The translations under genes and the position numbers were made by a program. A stretch of 64,000 nucleotides of DNA, taken from assembly GCF_003148625.1 (NCBI RefSeq), contig NZ_QGGO01000031.1, positions 1 to 64,000 on the forward strand, written 5' to 3'. The notes beneath the pieces were generated by a model. The model worked only from the letters and a program-made list of their open reading frames with translations, searched no databases and was not told the origin of the DNA. The DNA comes from Arcicella aurantiaca. Its GTDB lineage: Bacteria > Bacteroidota > Bacteroidia > Cytophagales > Spirosomataceae. Below are positions 25,971 through 33,905 of this stretch, in pieces; the stretch's first letter is position 1; every line of letters starts with the position of its first letter.

Positions 25971-28346
25971 ATGAAAAAAATACTTTCAATAATTGCTCTG
26001 ACGCTCATTTTTGCCTTCAAATCGGCAGATGATAAACCAAGAATTTTCTTAATTGGCGACTCCACTTGTGCCAATAAAAATCCTTATGATGAACCAGAAA
26101 TGGGTTGGGGACAGGCATTCCCTCAATTATTTACGAATGCCGTTGAAATTCAAAATCATGCTGTAAACGGACGTAGCACCAAAAGTTTCAGAACGTTGGG
26201 ACATTGGAAAAAAGTAAACGACCAATTACACAAAGGTGATTTTGTTTTTATTCAATTTGGACATAATGACCAAAAAGAATCAGACACCACACGTTACGCA
26301 GCTCCGCAAACGGATTATCGTAAAAACTTGATTCGCTACATTGAGGAAACGCAAGCAAAAGGTGCTACGCCAATTTTGCTTACGCCCGTAATGCGTAGAA
26401 AATTTGATGAAAACGGCAAGTTCGTTGACCAACACGGCGAATACCCAAAAGTTGTTCGTGAAATTGCTCAACAATATCATTTATACTTGATTGATGCACA
26501 CAAGGAAAGTCAAAAAATCATTGAGCAACACGGTGTGGAAGGTTCTAAAAAAATGTTCATGATTTTTGGAGGAGGTATTTATTCTAAATTCCCCAAAAGT
26601 AATGAAGACAATACGCACTTTTCGCCTTATGGAGCGAGATTAATGGCAAATATGGTAGCAGATGAAATGGTTAAACAAGGGAATCCACTAAAAAGCTTCT
26701 TGAAAAAAACTGAATTTGTGGATAAATATGAATATGAATTGCCAGTTGTTTATCGTCCTACATTCAAAAAAGATACTTTCAACATTGTTCGTTACGGAGC
26801 AAAAGCAGATGGACTTACGGTAAATACAAAAGCCATCAATCAAGCCATAGAATTATGTAATGCCGCAGGCGGTGGAACAGTGTTGATTCCGAAAGGACTT
26901 TGGGTAACAGGACCAATCGTTTTGAAAAGCAATGTAAATCTTCATGTTGAAAAAGGGGCTTTATTGCAATTCAGCCGTAATTATGCCGATTATCCAATCG
27001 TACTAACTACTTGGGAAGGACAAGATTCATACCGTTGTCAAGCTCCAATCGGTGGATTTGATTTAGAAAATATTGCTATCACAGGTGCTGGCGTAATTGA
27101 TGGTGGCGGAGACGTTTGGCGTGCCATCAAAAGAGATAAAATGACGGCTGGACAATGGTCGAAATTGATTAAAACAGGTGTTACCAATGAGAAAAAAGAT
27201 ATGTGGTATCCTTCTGAAAAGTCATTGAAAGGCAACCAAATTCCTAATGCTGGACGATTGAGAAAAGACAGCGTAGGTACATATACCATACGTCCAAGCA
27301 TGGAAGAATTGGAATCTTACAAAGATTTCCTTCGTCCAAATATGTTGAGTCTAACTCGTTGTAAAAATATTATTTTAGAAGGATTTACGCTTCAAAATTC
27401 TCCTGCGTGGACAATGCACCCGCTTTTATGCGACCATATCACCGTTAGAAATGTTACGGTAAATAATCCTTGGTATGCACAAAACAGTGATGCTATTGAC
27501 TTAGAATCTTGCCGTAATGGTATCTTGGAAGGTTGTAATTTTAGCACAGGCGATGACGGAATTACGATTAAATCTGGACGAGATGAGCAAGGACGTAAAC
27601 GTGGTGTACCAACCGAAAACTTTATCGTTAAAAATAATATCGTTTACCATGCACATGGCGGATTTGTGATTGGTTCAGAGATGTCGGGAGGTGTGAGAAA
27701 TATGTTTATTTCTGACTGTACTTTTATGGGTTCTGACGTTGGTTTACGTTTCAAAACTGCTCGTGGACGTGGTGGCGTTGTTGAAAATATTTATGTGAAT
27801 AATGTAAATATGACCGAAATTCCGGGAGAAGCCGTTTTATTTGATATGTACTACGCTGCAAAAGACCCAGTTTTGGCATCGGGAGAATCATTGGCATCAG
27901 GTGAAGTAAAAGAATTACCAGAAATTAAAGCAGAACCTGTAAGCGAAGCAACCCCACAATTCAAGAATTTCTTTATTCAAAATATTGTGTGTAAAGGAGC
28001 TGAAACAGGGATTTTGATTAGAGGTTTACCAGAAATGGCAATCAAAAATATCAATATCGAAAATGCTATTCTTGAATGCAACAAAGGTTTACTTTGTATT
28101 GAAGCTCAGGACATTAACTTGAAAAACATCACACTTTTGACCCAAGATAATACCATCGGACAAATTCAGAATAGTCAAAACGTAACACTTGATGGAATTA
28201 AATTTGGCACTAATGCAGAAACATTCTTAAAAGTTCAAGGTACACGCTCAAAAGCAATTCGCTTATTGAACACAGATATTAAAAATGTGAAAAATGGCGT
28301 TGTTTTAGGAAATAAAGTAAGCAATAGCGTTGTTTTGAAGAAATAG
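25971..28346 (+). CDS. Bifunctional CE12 acetylesterase - GH28 polygalacturonase fusion
   Basis: 791 residues joining two pectin enzymes. After a signal peptide (to about 19), residues about 22-240 form an SGNH/CE12 domain with FLIGDSTC (Ser31), NGRSTKSF, QFGHNDQ (97-101) and DNTHFSPYG (Asp213, His216). After a short linker (about 240-267), residues about 268-790 form a GH28 beta-helix beginning FNIVRYGAKADGLTVNT. Its catalytic marks are NSDAIDL (Asp507), TGDDGITIKSG (Asp528, Asp529), AHGGFVIGSE (His562) and RFKT (Arg593, Lys595). It probably removes acetyl groups and cuts the galacturonan backbone in one chain. Reading is continuous across the junction. Confidence 0.93.
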   Translation: MKKILSIIALTLIFAFKSADDKPRIFLIGDSTCANKNPYDEPEMGWGQAFPQLFTNAVEIQNHAVNGRSTKSFRTLGHWKKVNDQLHKGDFVFIQFGHNDQKESDTTRYAAPQTDYRKNLIRYIEETQAKGATPILLTPVMRRKFDENGKFVDQHGEYPKVVREIAQQYHLYLIDAHKESQKIIEQHGVEGSKKMFMIFGGGIYSKFPKSNEDNTHFSPYGARLMANMVADEMVKQGNPLKSFLKKTEFVDKYEYELPVVYRPTFKKDTFNIVRYGAKADGLTVNTKAINQAIELCNAAGGGTVLIPKGLWVTGPIVLKSNVNLHVEKGALLQFSRNYADYPIVLTTWEGQDSYRCQAPIGGFDLENIAITGAGVIDGGGDVWRAIKRDKMTAGQWSKLIKTGVTNEKKDMWYPSEKSLKGNQIPNAGRLRKDSVGTYTIRPSMEELESYKDFLRPNMLSLTRCKNIILEGFTLQNSPAWTMHPLLCDHITVRNVTVNNPWYAQNSDAIDLESCRNGILEGCNFSTGDDGITIKSGRDEQGRKRGVPTENFIVKNNIVYHAHGGFVIGSEMSGGVRNMFISDCTFMGSDVGLRFKTARGRGGVVENIYVNNVNMTEIPGEAVLFDMYYAAKDPVLASGESLASGEVKELPEIKAEPVSEATPQFKNFFIQNIVCKGAETGILIRGLPEMAIKNINIENAILECNKGLLCIEAQDINLKNITLLTQDNTIGQIQNSQNVTLDGIKFGTNAETFLKVQGTRSKAIRLLNTDIKNVKNGVVLGNKVSNSVVLKK

Positions 28347-28734
28347 ATGGAGTGAAGGGTTTATGAGATTATGAGTTTATGAGTGGAAAGTTTATGAGTG
28401 GAAAGTTTATGAGTTTATGAGTTATTGGTTTATGAGTGAAAAGTTTAAAGTACAATTTCTCATAAACTCTTAACTCATAAACCCTAAACTCATAAACTCT
28501 TAACTCATAAACCCTAAACTCATAAACCCATAAACCCATAAACTCATAAATCATAAACTCATAAACTTTAAACTCATAAACTTTAAACTCATAAACTTTA
28601 AACTCATAAACTCATAAACTCATAAACTTTCCACTCATAAACTCATAAACTTTAAACTCATAAACTCATAAACTTTAAACTCATAAACTTTCCACTCATA
28701 AACTCATAAACTTTAAACTTTAAACTCATAAACT
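28347..28734. repeat. Inverted array of short TTTATGAG / CTCATAAA repeats
   Basis: This 379-base gap between the GH28 fusion and the Nudix regulator is almost entirely short repeats. About 28365-28440 holds GTTTATGAG-type units; about 28461-28733 holds the opposite orientation, CTCATAAACT, in units of about 8 and 15 bases with AAACTTTAAACTCATAAAC variants. The two halves can fold on each other into a long stem. It differs from CRISPR in lacking spacers. It separates two convergent genes and may act as a terminator. Confidence 0.85.
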
Positions 28735-29433
28735 CCCCCCCCCCTCTCCAAAACTATACAAAAACGGAGCTTTATGAGCCTTTCCTGAAAACTGTTTTTC
28801 ATGTCTCTGCAAAAGTCCTAAACCTAAAATTTTCCGCTGAAAAGTTCCTCGGTGTAATTTCTCTCCTAATATCTCTTCATACACTTTTTGCAATTCTGTT
28901 AAAGTAAATAATGGTGGCAAAAGATTCGTTCCTACTAATTTCCGTTCCAAATTATCCCGTAAAGTTTGTAAGGCTTTCGCTACAATTTCGGCATGGTCGA
29001 GCATCAAAGTTGGTAATTCATTTATATCATACCAATCACAAGAATCTGATAACGCATCGGGTGTTGGTACCACCTCACGATAATTAATCAAGGCATAATA
29101 TGCCACCGAAATAAATCTATCCAACATCCATTGGTAAGGCTCTACATTATGTTCGTTGGCTTCTAAAATCGTCTGCATAATTTCAGGTTTATAGCGAGTC
29201 ACGTCCCCAAAAGTATAAAACTGTTCCAAGTAAATATTTGCTAAACCTGTTCTTTCTTTCAATCCTCTCCTTACAGCATCATTCAAATTTTCATCTCTTT
29301 GCACAAATCCACCTGGTAAGGCATACAAACCTGTATTATGATATTTCATGATGAGAATTTTCAGTTTTTCTCCCGAAAAACCAAAAATGACTGAGTCATA
29401 AGCTATGTGGCGTAAAAAGGTAGTTTCGTTCAC
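28726..29433 (-). CDS. Nudix-like transcriptional regulator (NrtR/AraR type) with winged helix
   Basis: 235 residues: an N-terminal Nudix domain (about 8-150) and a C-terminal winged helix (about 165-230, LTELQKVYEEILGEKLHRGTFQRKI split across the helices). The Nudix box at GGFVQRDENLNDAVRR keeps the first Gly and Glu, but RE becomes RG and EE becomes ER, so hydrolysis is unlikely and the domain probably senses a sugar or nucleotide ligand. Such proteins regulate sugar genes in Bacteroidota. It is divergent from the esterase-rich series, with a perfect inverted repeat (29872-29902) in front of that series. The C-terminus (YSFGEGGGSL) is encoded across a run of ten C, so its tail is prone to length change. 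Confidence 0.85.
   Translation of the reverse strand: MNETTFLRHIAYDSVIFGFSGEKLKILIMKYHNTGLYALPGGFVQRDENLNDAVRRGLKERTGLANIYLEQFYTFGDVTRYKPEIMQTILEANEHNVEPYQWMLDRFISVAYYALINYREVVPTPDALSDSCDWYDINELPTLMLDHAEIVAKALQTLRDNLERKLVGTNLLPPLFTLTELQKVYEEILGEKLHRGTFQRKILGLGLLQRHEKQFSGKAHKAPFLYSFGEGGGSL
28735..28744. repeat. Homopolymer run of ten C in the 3' end of the Nudix regulator
   Basis: Ten C on the plus strand encode the Gly-Gly-Gly near the C-terminus of the minus-strand regulator. Slippage would change only the last few residues and run into the repeat array. Confidence 0.85.
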
Positions 29434-29574
29434 TTTTGTTAGGGGTTGGGGGTTGGGATTTAGGGGTTGGAGTTAGCATCATAGCCATCAGGTTAAGTAA
29501 AAATAAGTCAGAAGCCAGAACAATGAATGGAGAATTTAGAAGTAATGCTGCGACTTTCCTTCTTCATTCTTAAT

Positions 29575-29765
29575 ACACTGTTTAATAAGTTTTTTCAACT
29601 TCTCGAAACAATATCCATTGCGGGTAAAAAACTTTCGGGAAGTCCCTTAATCAAACATTTTAGGATAAAAATTATTCAGAAAATTTATTAAACAGTGTAC
29701 TTAATTCCTTGGAACTTCCCGAAATAACTTCGTTAAGGGTTAAACTCACAATGGATATTGTTTCG
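29575..29765. repeat. Three interlocked inverted repeats
   Basis: Pair A: ACACTGTTTAATAA (29575-29588) with 29685-29698. Pair B: CGAAACAATATCCATTG (29604-29620) with 29749-29765. Pair C: AACTTTCGGGAAGT (29630-29643) with the CTTCCCGAAA segment 29713-29724. The order A-B-C-A'-C'-B' is not simply nested, so alternative RNA folds are possible. Pair C belongs to the CTTCCCGAAAG family also seen at 10212 and 31600. Confidence 0.75.
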
Positions 29766-29871
29766 GGAAATTGAGCCGAAAAACCTCCCTAAATCCTAAA
29801 ACCTAACCCCCAACCCCTAAATCACAAATATAAATTTTTCACAAATAAATAGGATTAATTTTAAAAACCAA

Positions 29872-29902
29872 TTATTATTGTCTCAAAATGCGACAATAAT
29901 AA
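29872..29902. promoter_or_regulatory. Operator-like inverted repeat before the esterase series
   Basis: TTATTATTGTC (29872-29882), nine bases, GACAATAATAA (29892-29902): arms of 11 are perfect. It lies 15 bases before the ATG of the carboxylesterase gene and on the regulator-facing side of the series. It is a good candidate binding site for the Nudix regulator at 28726-29433; that link is inferred from position only. Confidence 0.6.
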
Positions 29903-29917
29903 ATTTAACCTAAAAAA

Positions 29918-31552
29918 ATGAAAAAAATAGTCTATTTATTCGGACTGCTTTGTCTTGCTAATTTTTCAGGAATGGCACAAGGAAATAATGCTTTTGCAGT
30001 ACAAACTACCATTGAAAATGGTGTGATTGAAGGGAATTACGACACAAAGTCGGGTATTCAAACTTATTTTGGAGTCCCTTTCGCAAAACCACCCGTTGGT
30101 GAATTACGTTGGAAAGCTCCACAACCTTTAGCAAATTGGACGGGCGTAAAAGAAACCAAGAAATTTGGTGCAAGACCAATGCAAACGGTTGTTTTTGGCG
30201 ATATGAATTCACGTTCAAACGGTGTAAGTGAAGACTGTCTTTACCTAAATGTTTGGACACCTACCAAAAGAAACACAAAAGATTTACCCGTTTTAGTGTA
30301 TTTCTATGGTGGTGGTAACGTTGCGGGCGATGGTTCAGAACCACGTTATGACGGAGAAAGTATGTCGAAAAAAGGAATTGTAGTTGTTACTTGCAACTAT
30401 CGTTTGAACATTTTTGGCAATTTTGCTCACCCAGAATTAAGTGCTGAAACCTCATACAAAGGTTCTGGAAATTATGGATATTTCGACCAAATTGCCGCTT
30501 TAAAATGGGTTCAGAAAAACATTGCTCAGTTTGGTGGTGACCCTAAAAAAGTAACGATTGCAGGAGAATCAGCAGGTTCTATTTCAGTGAGTTATCAAAT
30601 GGCTTCTCCATTATCAAAAGGCTTAATTGCTGGAGCTATCGGAGAAAGTGGTGCAGGAATTAACCCAACTATGGCTCCTGTAACTTTGGCAGAAGCTGAA
30701 AAACAAGGAGCTGAATTTGCCCAAAAAGCAGGTGTACCTTCTTTAAAACAATTGAGAGCTTTATCAACAAGAGAAGTGTACGAAATGTACAACGAATCTA
30801 AAAGATTTGGTTTTCCTGTTGTGTTAGATGGATATTTCTTACCAAAAACGCTTCCACAAATCTTCGGAGCAAAAGAACAAGCACAAGTACCTCTTTTAGT
30901 AGGTTGGAACTCTGCCGAAATCCCGGGAATGGCATTTATGCAAGGAAAACCTTATACGGCTGAAAACTTCACTGCTAAAGTAAAAGAAGCGTATCCTGCT
31001 GATTTTGAGGAAGTTTTAAAAATGTATCCACACAGTTCAGACAAAGAAGTTGAATTATCTGCTACGGCTTTAGCATCAGACAGATTCATTTCTTATAGCA
31101 CATGGAAATGGTTTGATTTGCACCGTAATAATTCTTCACAACCTGTTTATCGTTATTTGTATAGCAAAATCAGACCTGATTTAGTAGATAATTCTATGGC
31201 TTCTGGTTTAGCGGGTGGTACAGTGAAAAAAGATGCAAATGCTCCAAAACCTCCTGCTCCCGTAGGTGCTCCACACGCTTGCGAAATTGAATATTGCATG
31301 GGAAATCTTCATTTGGTAAAAGAATATGCTTGGACTCCAGAAGATTATAAAGTATCAGATACGATGTTTAACTACTTTGCCAATTTCATCAAAACGGGAA
31401 ATCCTAACGGTGGAAAATTACCAGAATGGACGGCTGCAAAAGCAGGTGATGCAACTCCTCCAGTAATGATTATTGATGTTGAGTCAAAAACTGAAAAAGC
31501 TATTAACGACGCTCGTTATGAGTTTTTAGATAAAGCTTTTAAGAATAAGTAA
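29918..31552 (+). CDS. Secreted type-B carboxylesterase
   Basis: 544 residues with a signal peptide (ends GMAQ) and a full type-B carboxylesterase fold: YFGVPFAKPPVGELRWKAP, EDCLYLNVWTP, YGGGNVAGDG in the oxyanion region, nucleophile Ser218 in AGESAGSIS, and a C-terminal catalytic His in GAPHACEIEYCMGN. It hydrolyses an ester, but the acyl group cannot be told. It opens the plus-strand esterase-rich series, directly after the operator-like repeat. It is clearly different from the second type-B enzyme at 42644-44242. Confidence 0.92.
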   Translation: MKKIVYLFGLLCLANFSGMAQGNNAFAVQTTIENGVIEGNYDTKSGIQTYFGVPFAKPPVGELRWKAPQPLANWTGVKETKKFGARPMQTVVFGDMNSRSNGVSEDCLYLNVWTPTKRNTKDLPVLVYFYGGGNVAGDGSEPRYDGESMSKKGIVVVTCNYRLNIFGNFAHPELSAETSYKGSGNYGYFDQIAALKWVQKNIAQFGGDPKKVTIAGESAGSISVSYQMASPLSKGLIAGAIGESGAGINPTMAPVTLAEAEKQGAEFAQKAGVPSLKQLRALSTREVYEMYNESKRFGFPVVLDGYFLPKTLPQIFGAKEQAQVPLLVGWNSAEIPGMAFMQGKPYTAENFTAKVKEAYPADFEEVLKMYPHSSDKEVELSATALASDRFISYSTWKWFDLHRNNSSQPVYRYLYSKIRPDLVDNSMASGLAGGTVKKDANAPKPPAPVGAPHACEIEYCMGNLHLVKEYAWTPEDYKVSDTMFNYFANFIKTGNPNGGKLPEWTAAKAGDATPPVMIIDVESKTEKAINDARYEFLDKAFKNK

Positions 31553-31705
31553 GACAGGTTTCCAACCTGTCAAAAAAACTTACTAAGCTTTTAATCTTCA
31601 ACTTCTCGAAAGTTTTAAAACTTTCGAGAAGTTACTCCAAGTCAAATATTATACTGATAGGTTTTCAACTTATCAAAAAACTTACTGACAGGTTGGAAAC
31701 CTGTC
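31553..31705. repeat. Tandem palindromes of the GACAGGTT family with another palindrome inside
   Basis: Three 19-base palindromes, GACAGGTTTCCAACCTGTC (31553-31571), a decayed copy (31656-31674) and 31687-31705, the first two followed by A-rich CTTACT linkers. Between the first two lies a perfect palindrome of another family (31600-31633, arms AACTTCTCGAAAG). The arrangement looks like one element landing inside an array of another. Confidence 0.8.
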
Positions 31706-31735
31706 CTACAATATCAATCGTAAATGTAAAATACA

Positions 31736-32698
31736 ATGACAACAAGAAGAGAATTTTTAAAAAATACATCCCTTTTGGCTACCGCTGCTGCGATAACACC
31801 TTTTGCTAATATCATGGCAGAATTGAAACAGGAAAACAAATTAGGTATTCAGCTTTTTTCTATCCCAAAAATGCTTTCTGAGGATTATATGGGTGGAATC
31901 AAAATGTTACAATCTTTGGGTTATAAAGAATTAGAACTTTTCGGCCCTTTTCCATTCAGTGCAGAAAAAGCTAAAAAAAGTTGGGAAGGTGCTGGTAAAA
32001 TGTTAGGATTTTCAGGTAGTGGATATTTTGGAAGAACTGCTCAAGACGTGAAAAAAATCCTTGATGACCACGGAATGACAAGTCCGGGAACACATACAGA
32101 CTTGGAAACTTTAGAAACAAACATGGGTGCATTGGGAGAAGCTGCTCATATTTTAGGGCATAAATATGTTACGCTTCCAGCCATTCCTGATGATAGACGC
32201 CAAACGCTTGATGATTACAAACGTATTGCTGAGGCATTCAACAAAATTGGTGAAAGTGCTAAAAAACAAGGCATTAAGTTTGGATATCACAATCATGGAT
32301 ATGGTATCAAACCGATGAACGGACAAGTTCCTCTTCAAATTATTTTGGATAATACCGACCCTAATTTGGTATTTTTTGAAATGGACATTTTCTGGACAAC
32401 CGCAGGTGGAGCAGACCCAATTGAGTATTTAACGAAATATTCAAACCGCTATAAAATGTTGCATTTGAAGGACATGAAGGAGAAAAAGCAATTCGCAGGT
32501 GACGGTGGCGGAATGGGCGACTGGATGCCAATGTTTGCTTTAATGGCTTCAGCAGGTGATGGCGTACTTGATTTACAAGGAATTGTAAAAAAAGCAAAAG
32601 AAGTAGGTGTTGAACATTTCTTTGTAGAACAAGATATGGTAAAAGACCCTGCTATCGCCCTAAAACGTAGTTCTGATTATTTGACAAGCAAGATTTAA
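31736..32698 (+). CDS. Exported xylose-isomerase-like TIM-barrel protein (sugar isomerase/epimerase family)
   Basis: 320 residues beginning with a Tat signal (TTRREFLKNTSLLATAAA), then a TIM barrel of the sugar phosphate isomerase/epimerase family. Metal-site-like acidic and His residues occur in LGYKELELFG, TSPGTHTDLE, GYHNHGYGIKPMNG, FFEMDIFWTTAGG, MLHLKDMKE and FFVEQDM. Tat export suggests that a folded, metal-bound protein is sent to the periplasm. Family members act on sugars, inositols or keto-sugars, and the substrate here is unknown. In context it may epimerise or isomerise a sugar released by the esterases or the galactosidase. Confidence 0.85.
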   Translation: MTTRREFLKNTSLLATAAAITPFANIMAELKQENKLGIQLFSIPKMLSEDYMGGIKMLQSLGYKELELFGPFPFSAEKAKKSWEGAGKMLGFSGSGYFGRTAQDVKKILDDHGMTSPGTHTDLETLETNMGALGEAAHILGHKYVTLPAIPDDRRQTLDDYKRIAEAFNKIGESAKKQGIKFGYHNHGYGIKPMNGQVPLQIILDNTDPNLVFFEMDIFWTTAGGADPIEYLTKYSNRYKMLHLKDMKEKKQFAGDGGGMGDWMPMFALMASAGDGVLDLQGIVKKAKEVGVEHFFVEQDMVKDPAIALKRSSDYLTSKI

Positions 32699-32710
32699 TG
32701 AATAATTGAT

Positions 32711-32742
32711 AATGGACAGTTGTCAACTCTCAATTGTCCATT
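32711..32742. repeat. Inverted repeat between TIM-barrel and esterase genes
   Basis: AATGGACA (32711-32718) and TGTCCATT (32735-32742) flank inner partial pairing (GTTGTCAACTCTCAAT). Short intergenic hairpin; role unknown. Confidence 0.5.
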
Positions 32743-32757
32743 ACTCTCCCTCTTTTC

Positions 32758-33627
32758 ATGAAAAAAACACTCGTACTATTCATCTCCTTTGCCTTTTTAT
32801 TCAACTCAAACGCTCAGAAAGTTATTTCTCTTTACGAAGGCAAAGCAAAAGGTTCTGAAAATTGGACTTGGCAAGAAGCGACTTCTGAAAAAAATATCTT
32901 CAATACCAAAGTGGTTTATAATGTTGCGAGTCCAACGATAACTGCTTATATACCTGAAAATCCCAACGGAACGTCTGTAATTGTTGCCCCAGGTGGAGCA
33001 TTTCACACACTTTCTATTGATAATGAAGGAACTGATGTGGCAAAATGGTTGAATGCCAAAGGCGTTACGGCATTTGTGTTAAAATATCGTGTAGTACATA
33101 GTTTAACTGATGACCCTGTAAAAGAATTAATGCCCAAAATGGGAAACTTCAAAGCATTGGATGAAGAAAATGCGACGGTCGTTCCATTAGCAACACAAGA
33201 TGGTTTGACCGCTGTAAAATACGTCCGTGACCATGCGAAAGAATTTAATCTTGACCCGAAAAAAATCGGTTTTATGGGGTTTTCAGCAGGAGGAACACTA
33301 ACGATGTCAGTCGTTTATAGTGCTGAAGATAGTAATCGTCCCAATTTCGTTGCTCCTATCTACGCTTATGAAAATGCCATCATTGGGAATAATATGCCCA
33401 AAGAAAAAACACCCATTTTCATAGCCGTTGCCAGCGACGACCAATTAGGATTTATGCCTCACAGCATTAATATTTACCGCAAATGGTTTGATGCCAAACA
33501 ACCTGCCGAATTACATATTTATGAAAAAGGCGGACACGGTTTTGGTATGAGAAAAACAGGAATCTCAACCGATGGCTGGATTGATAGCTTCGGGAATTGG
33601 CTCAAAATGCAGGGGTATTTGAAATAG
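32758..33627 (+). CDS. Secreted alpha/beta-hydrolase esterase (BD-FAE / acetyl-xylan-esterase-like)
   Basis: 289 residues from the ATG at 32758, chosen because it starts the signal peptide (MKKTLVLFISFAFLFNSNAQ). Alpha/beta-hydrolase marks are VIVAPGGAFHTLSIDNEG (oxyanion hole), nucleophile Ser in MGFSAGGTLTMS, the acid in AVASDDQLGF and the His in EKGGHGFGM. This pattern is common in esterases that remove acetyl or feruloyl groups from plant glycans. Third enzyme of the series. The substrate is unknown. Confidence 0.88.
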   Translation: MKKTLVLFISFAFLFNSNAQKVISLYEGKAKGSENWTWQEATSEKNIFNTKVVYNVASPTITAYIPENPNGTSVIVAPGGAFHTLSIDNEGTDVAKWLNAKGVTAFVLKYRVVHSLTDDPVKELMPKMGNFKALDEENATVVPLATQDGLTAVKYVRDHAKEFNLDPKKIGFMGFSAGGTLTMSVVYSAEDSNRPNFVAPIYAYENAIIGNNMPKEKTPIFIAVASDDQLGFMPHSINIYRKWFDAKQPAELHIYEKGGHGFGMRKTGISTDGWIDSFGNWLKMQGYLK

Positions 33628-33696
33628 AAATAATGCCATAAATATTGGAAAGCGTATGCGATACCGATGCTGTCAATTTAAGAAATTTATCTGCTT

Positions 33697-33729
33697 AACG
33701 CTGACAGGGTTTTGAACCCTGTCAGCGTT
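33697..33729. repeat. Perfect palindrome, CTGACAGGGTT type
   Basis: 15-base arms (33697-33711 and 33715-33729, arm AACGCTGACAGGGTT) around a TTG loop, in the 278-base gap before the oxidase gene. Similar wording is seen upstream of PL11 (20551-20586). The rest of the gap shows no gene. Confidence 0.8.
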
Positions 33730-33905
33730 GAAACAGGAATTATCTAAATTTTGGTACAATAAAAAAATAAAATTGACAGTATTGGGATGCAATACACTCC
33801 TACATAATAAACGATATCAAAGTATTAAACAATTTGTTATTGGTACTTAACCACTTAAAATCCAACCATCTCAATTATAAATCCTTTACCAACTTAATCA
33901 TCCCT

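Larger units (their letters stand above)
29434..29917. other. 484-base divergent gap full of inverted repeats
   Basis: Between the Nudix regulator and the first esterase gene. It contains GGGGTTGGG / CCCCAACCCC-type low-complexity stretches at both ends (about 29444-29475 and 29780-29819), three interlocked inverted pairs at 29575-29765, and a clean operator-like repeat at 29872-29902. No small gene is convincing. Confidence 0.7.

Noticed and set aside
28369-28554. Open frame of 61 residues with YEFRVYELRVYE repeats
   Set aside because: It is only the translation of the short-repeat array, with no start context or conserved domain.
28347-28734. CRISPR-like array
   Set aside because: Units are 8-15 bases without unique spacers and occur in both orientations; no cas genes nearby.
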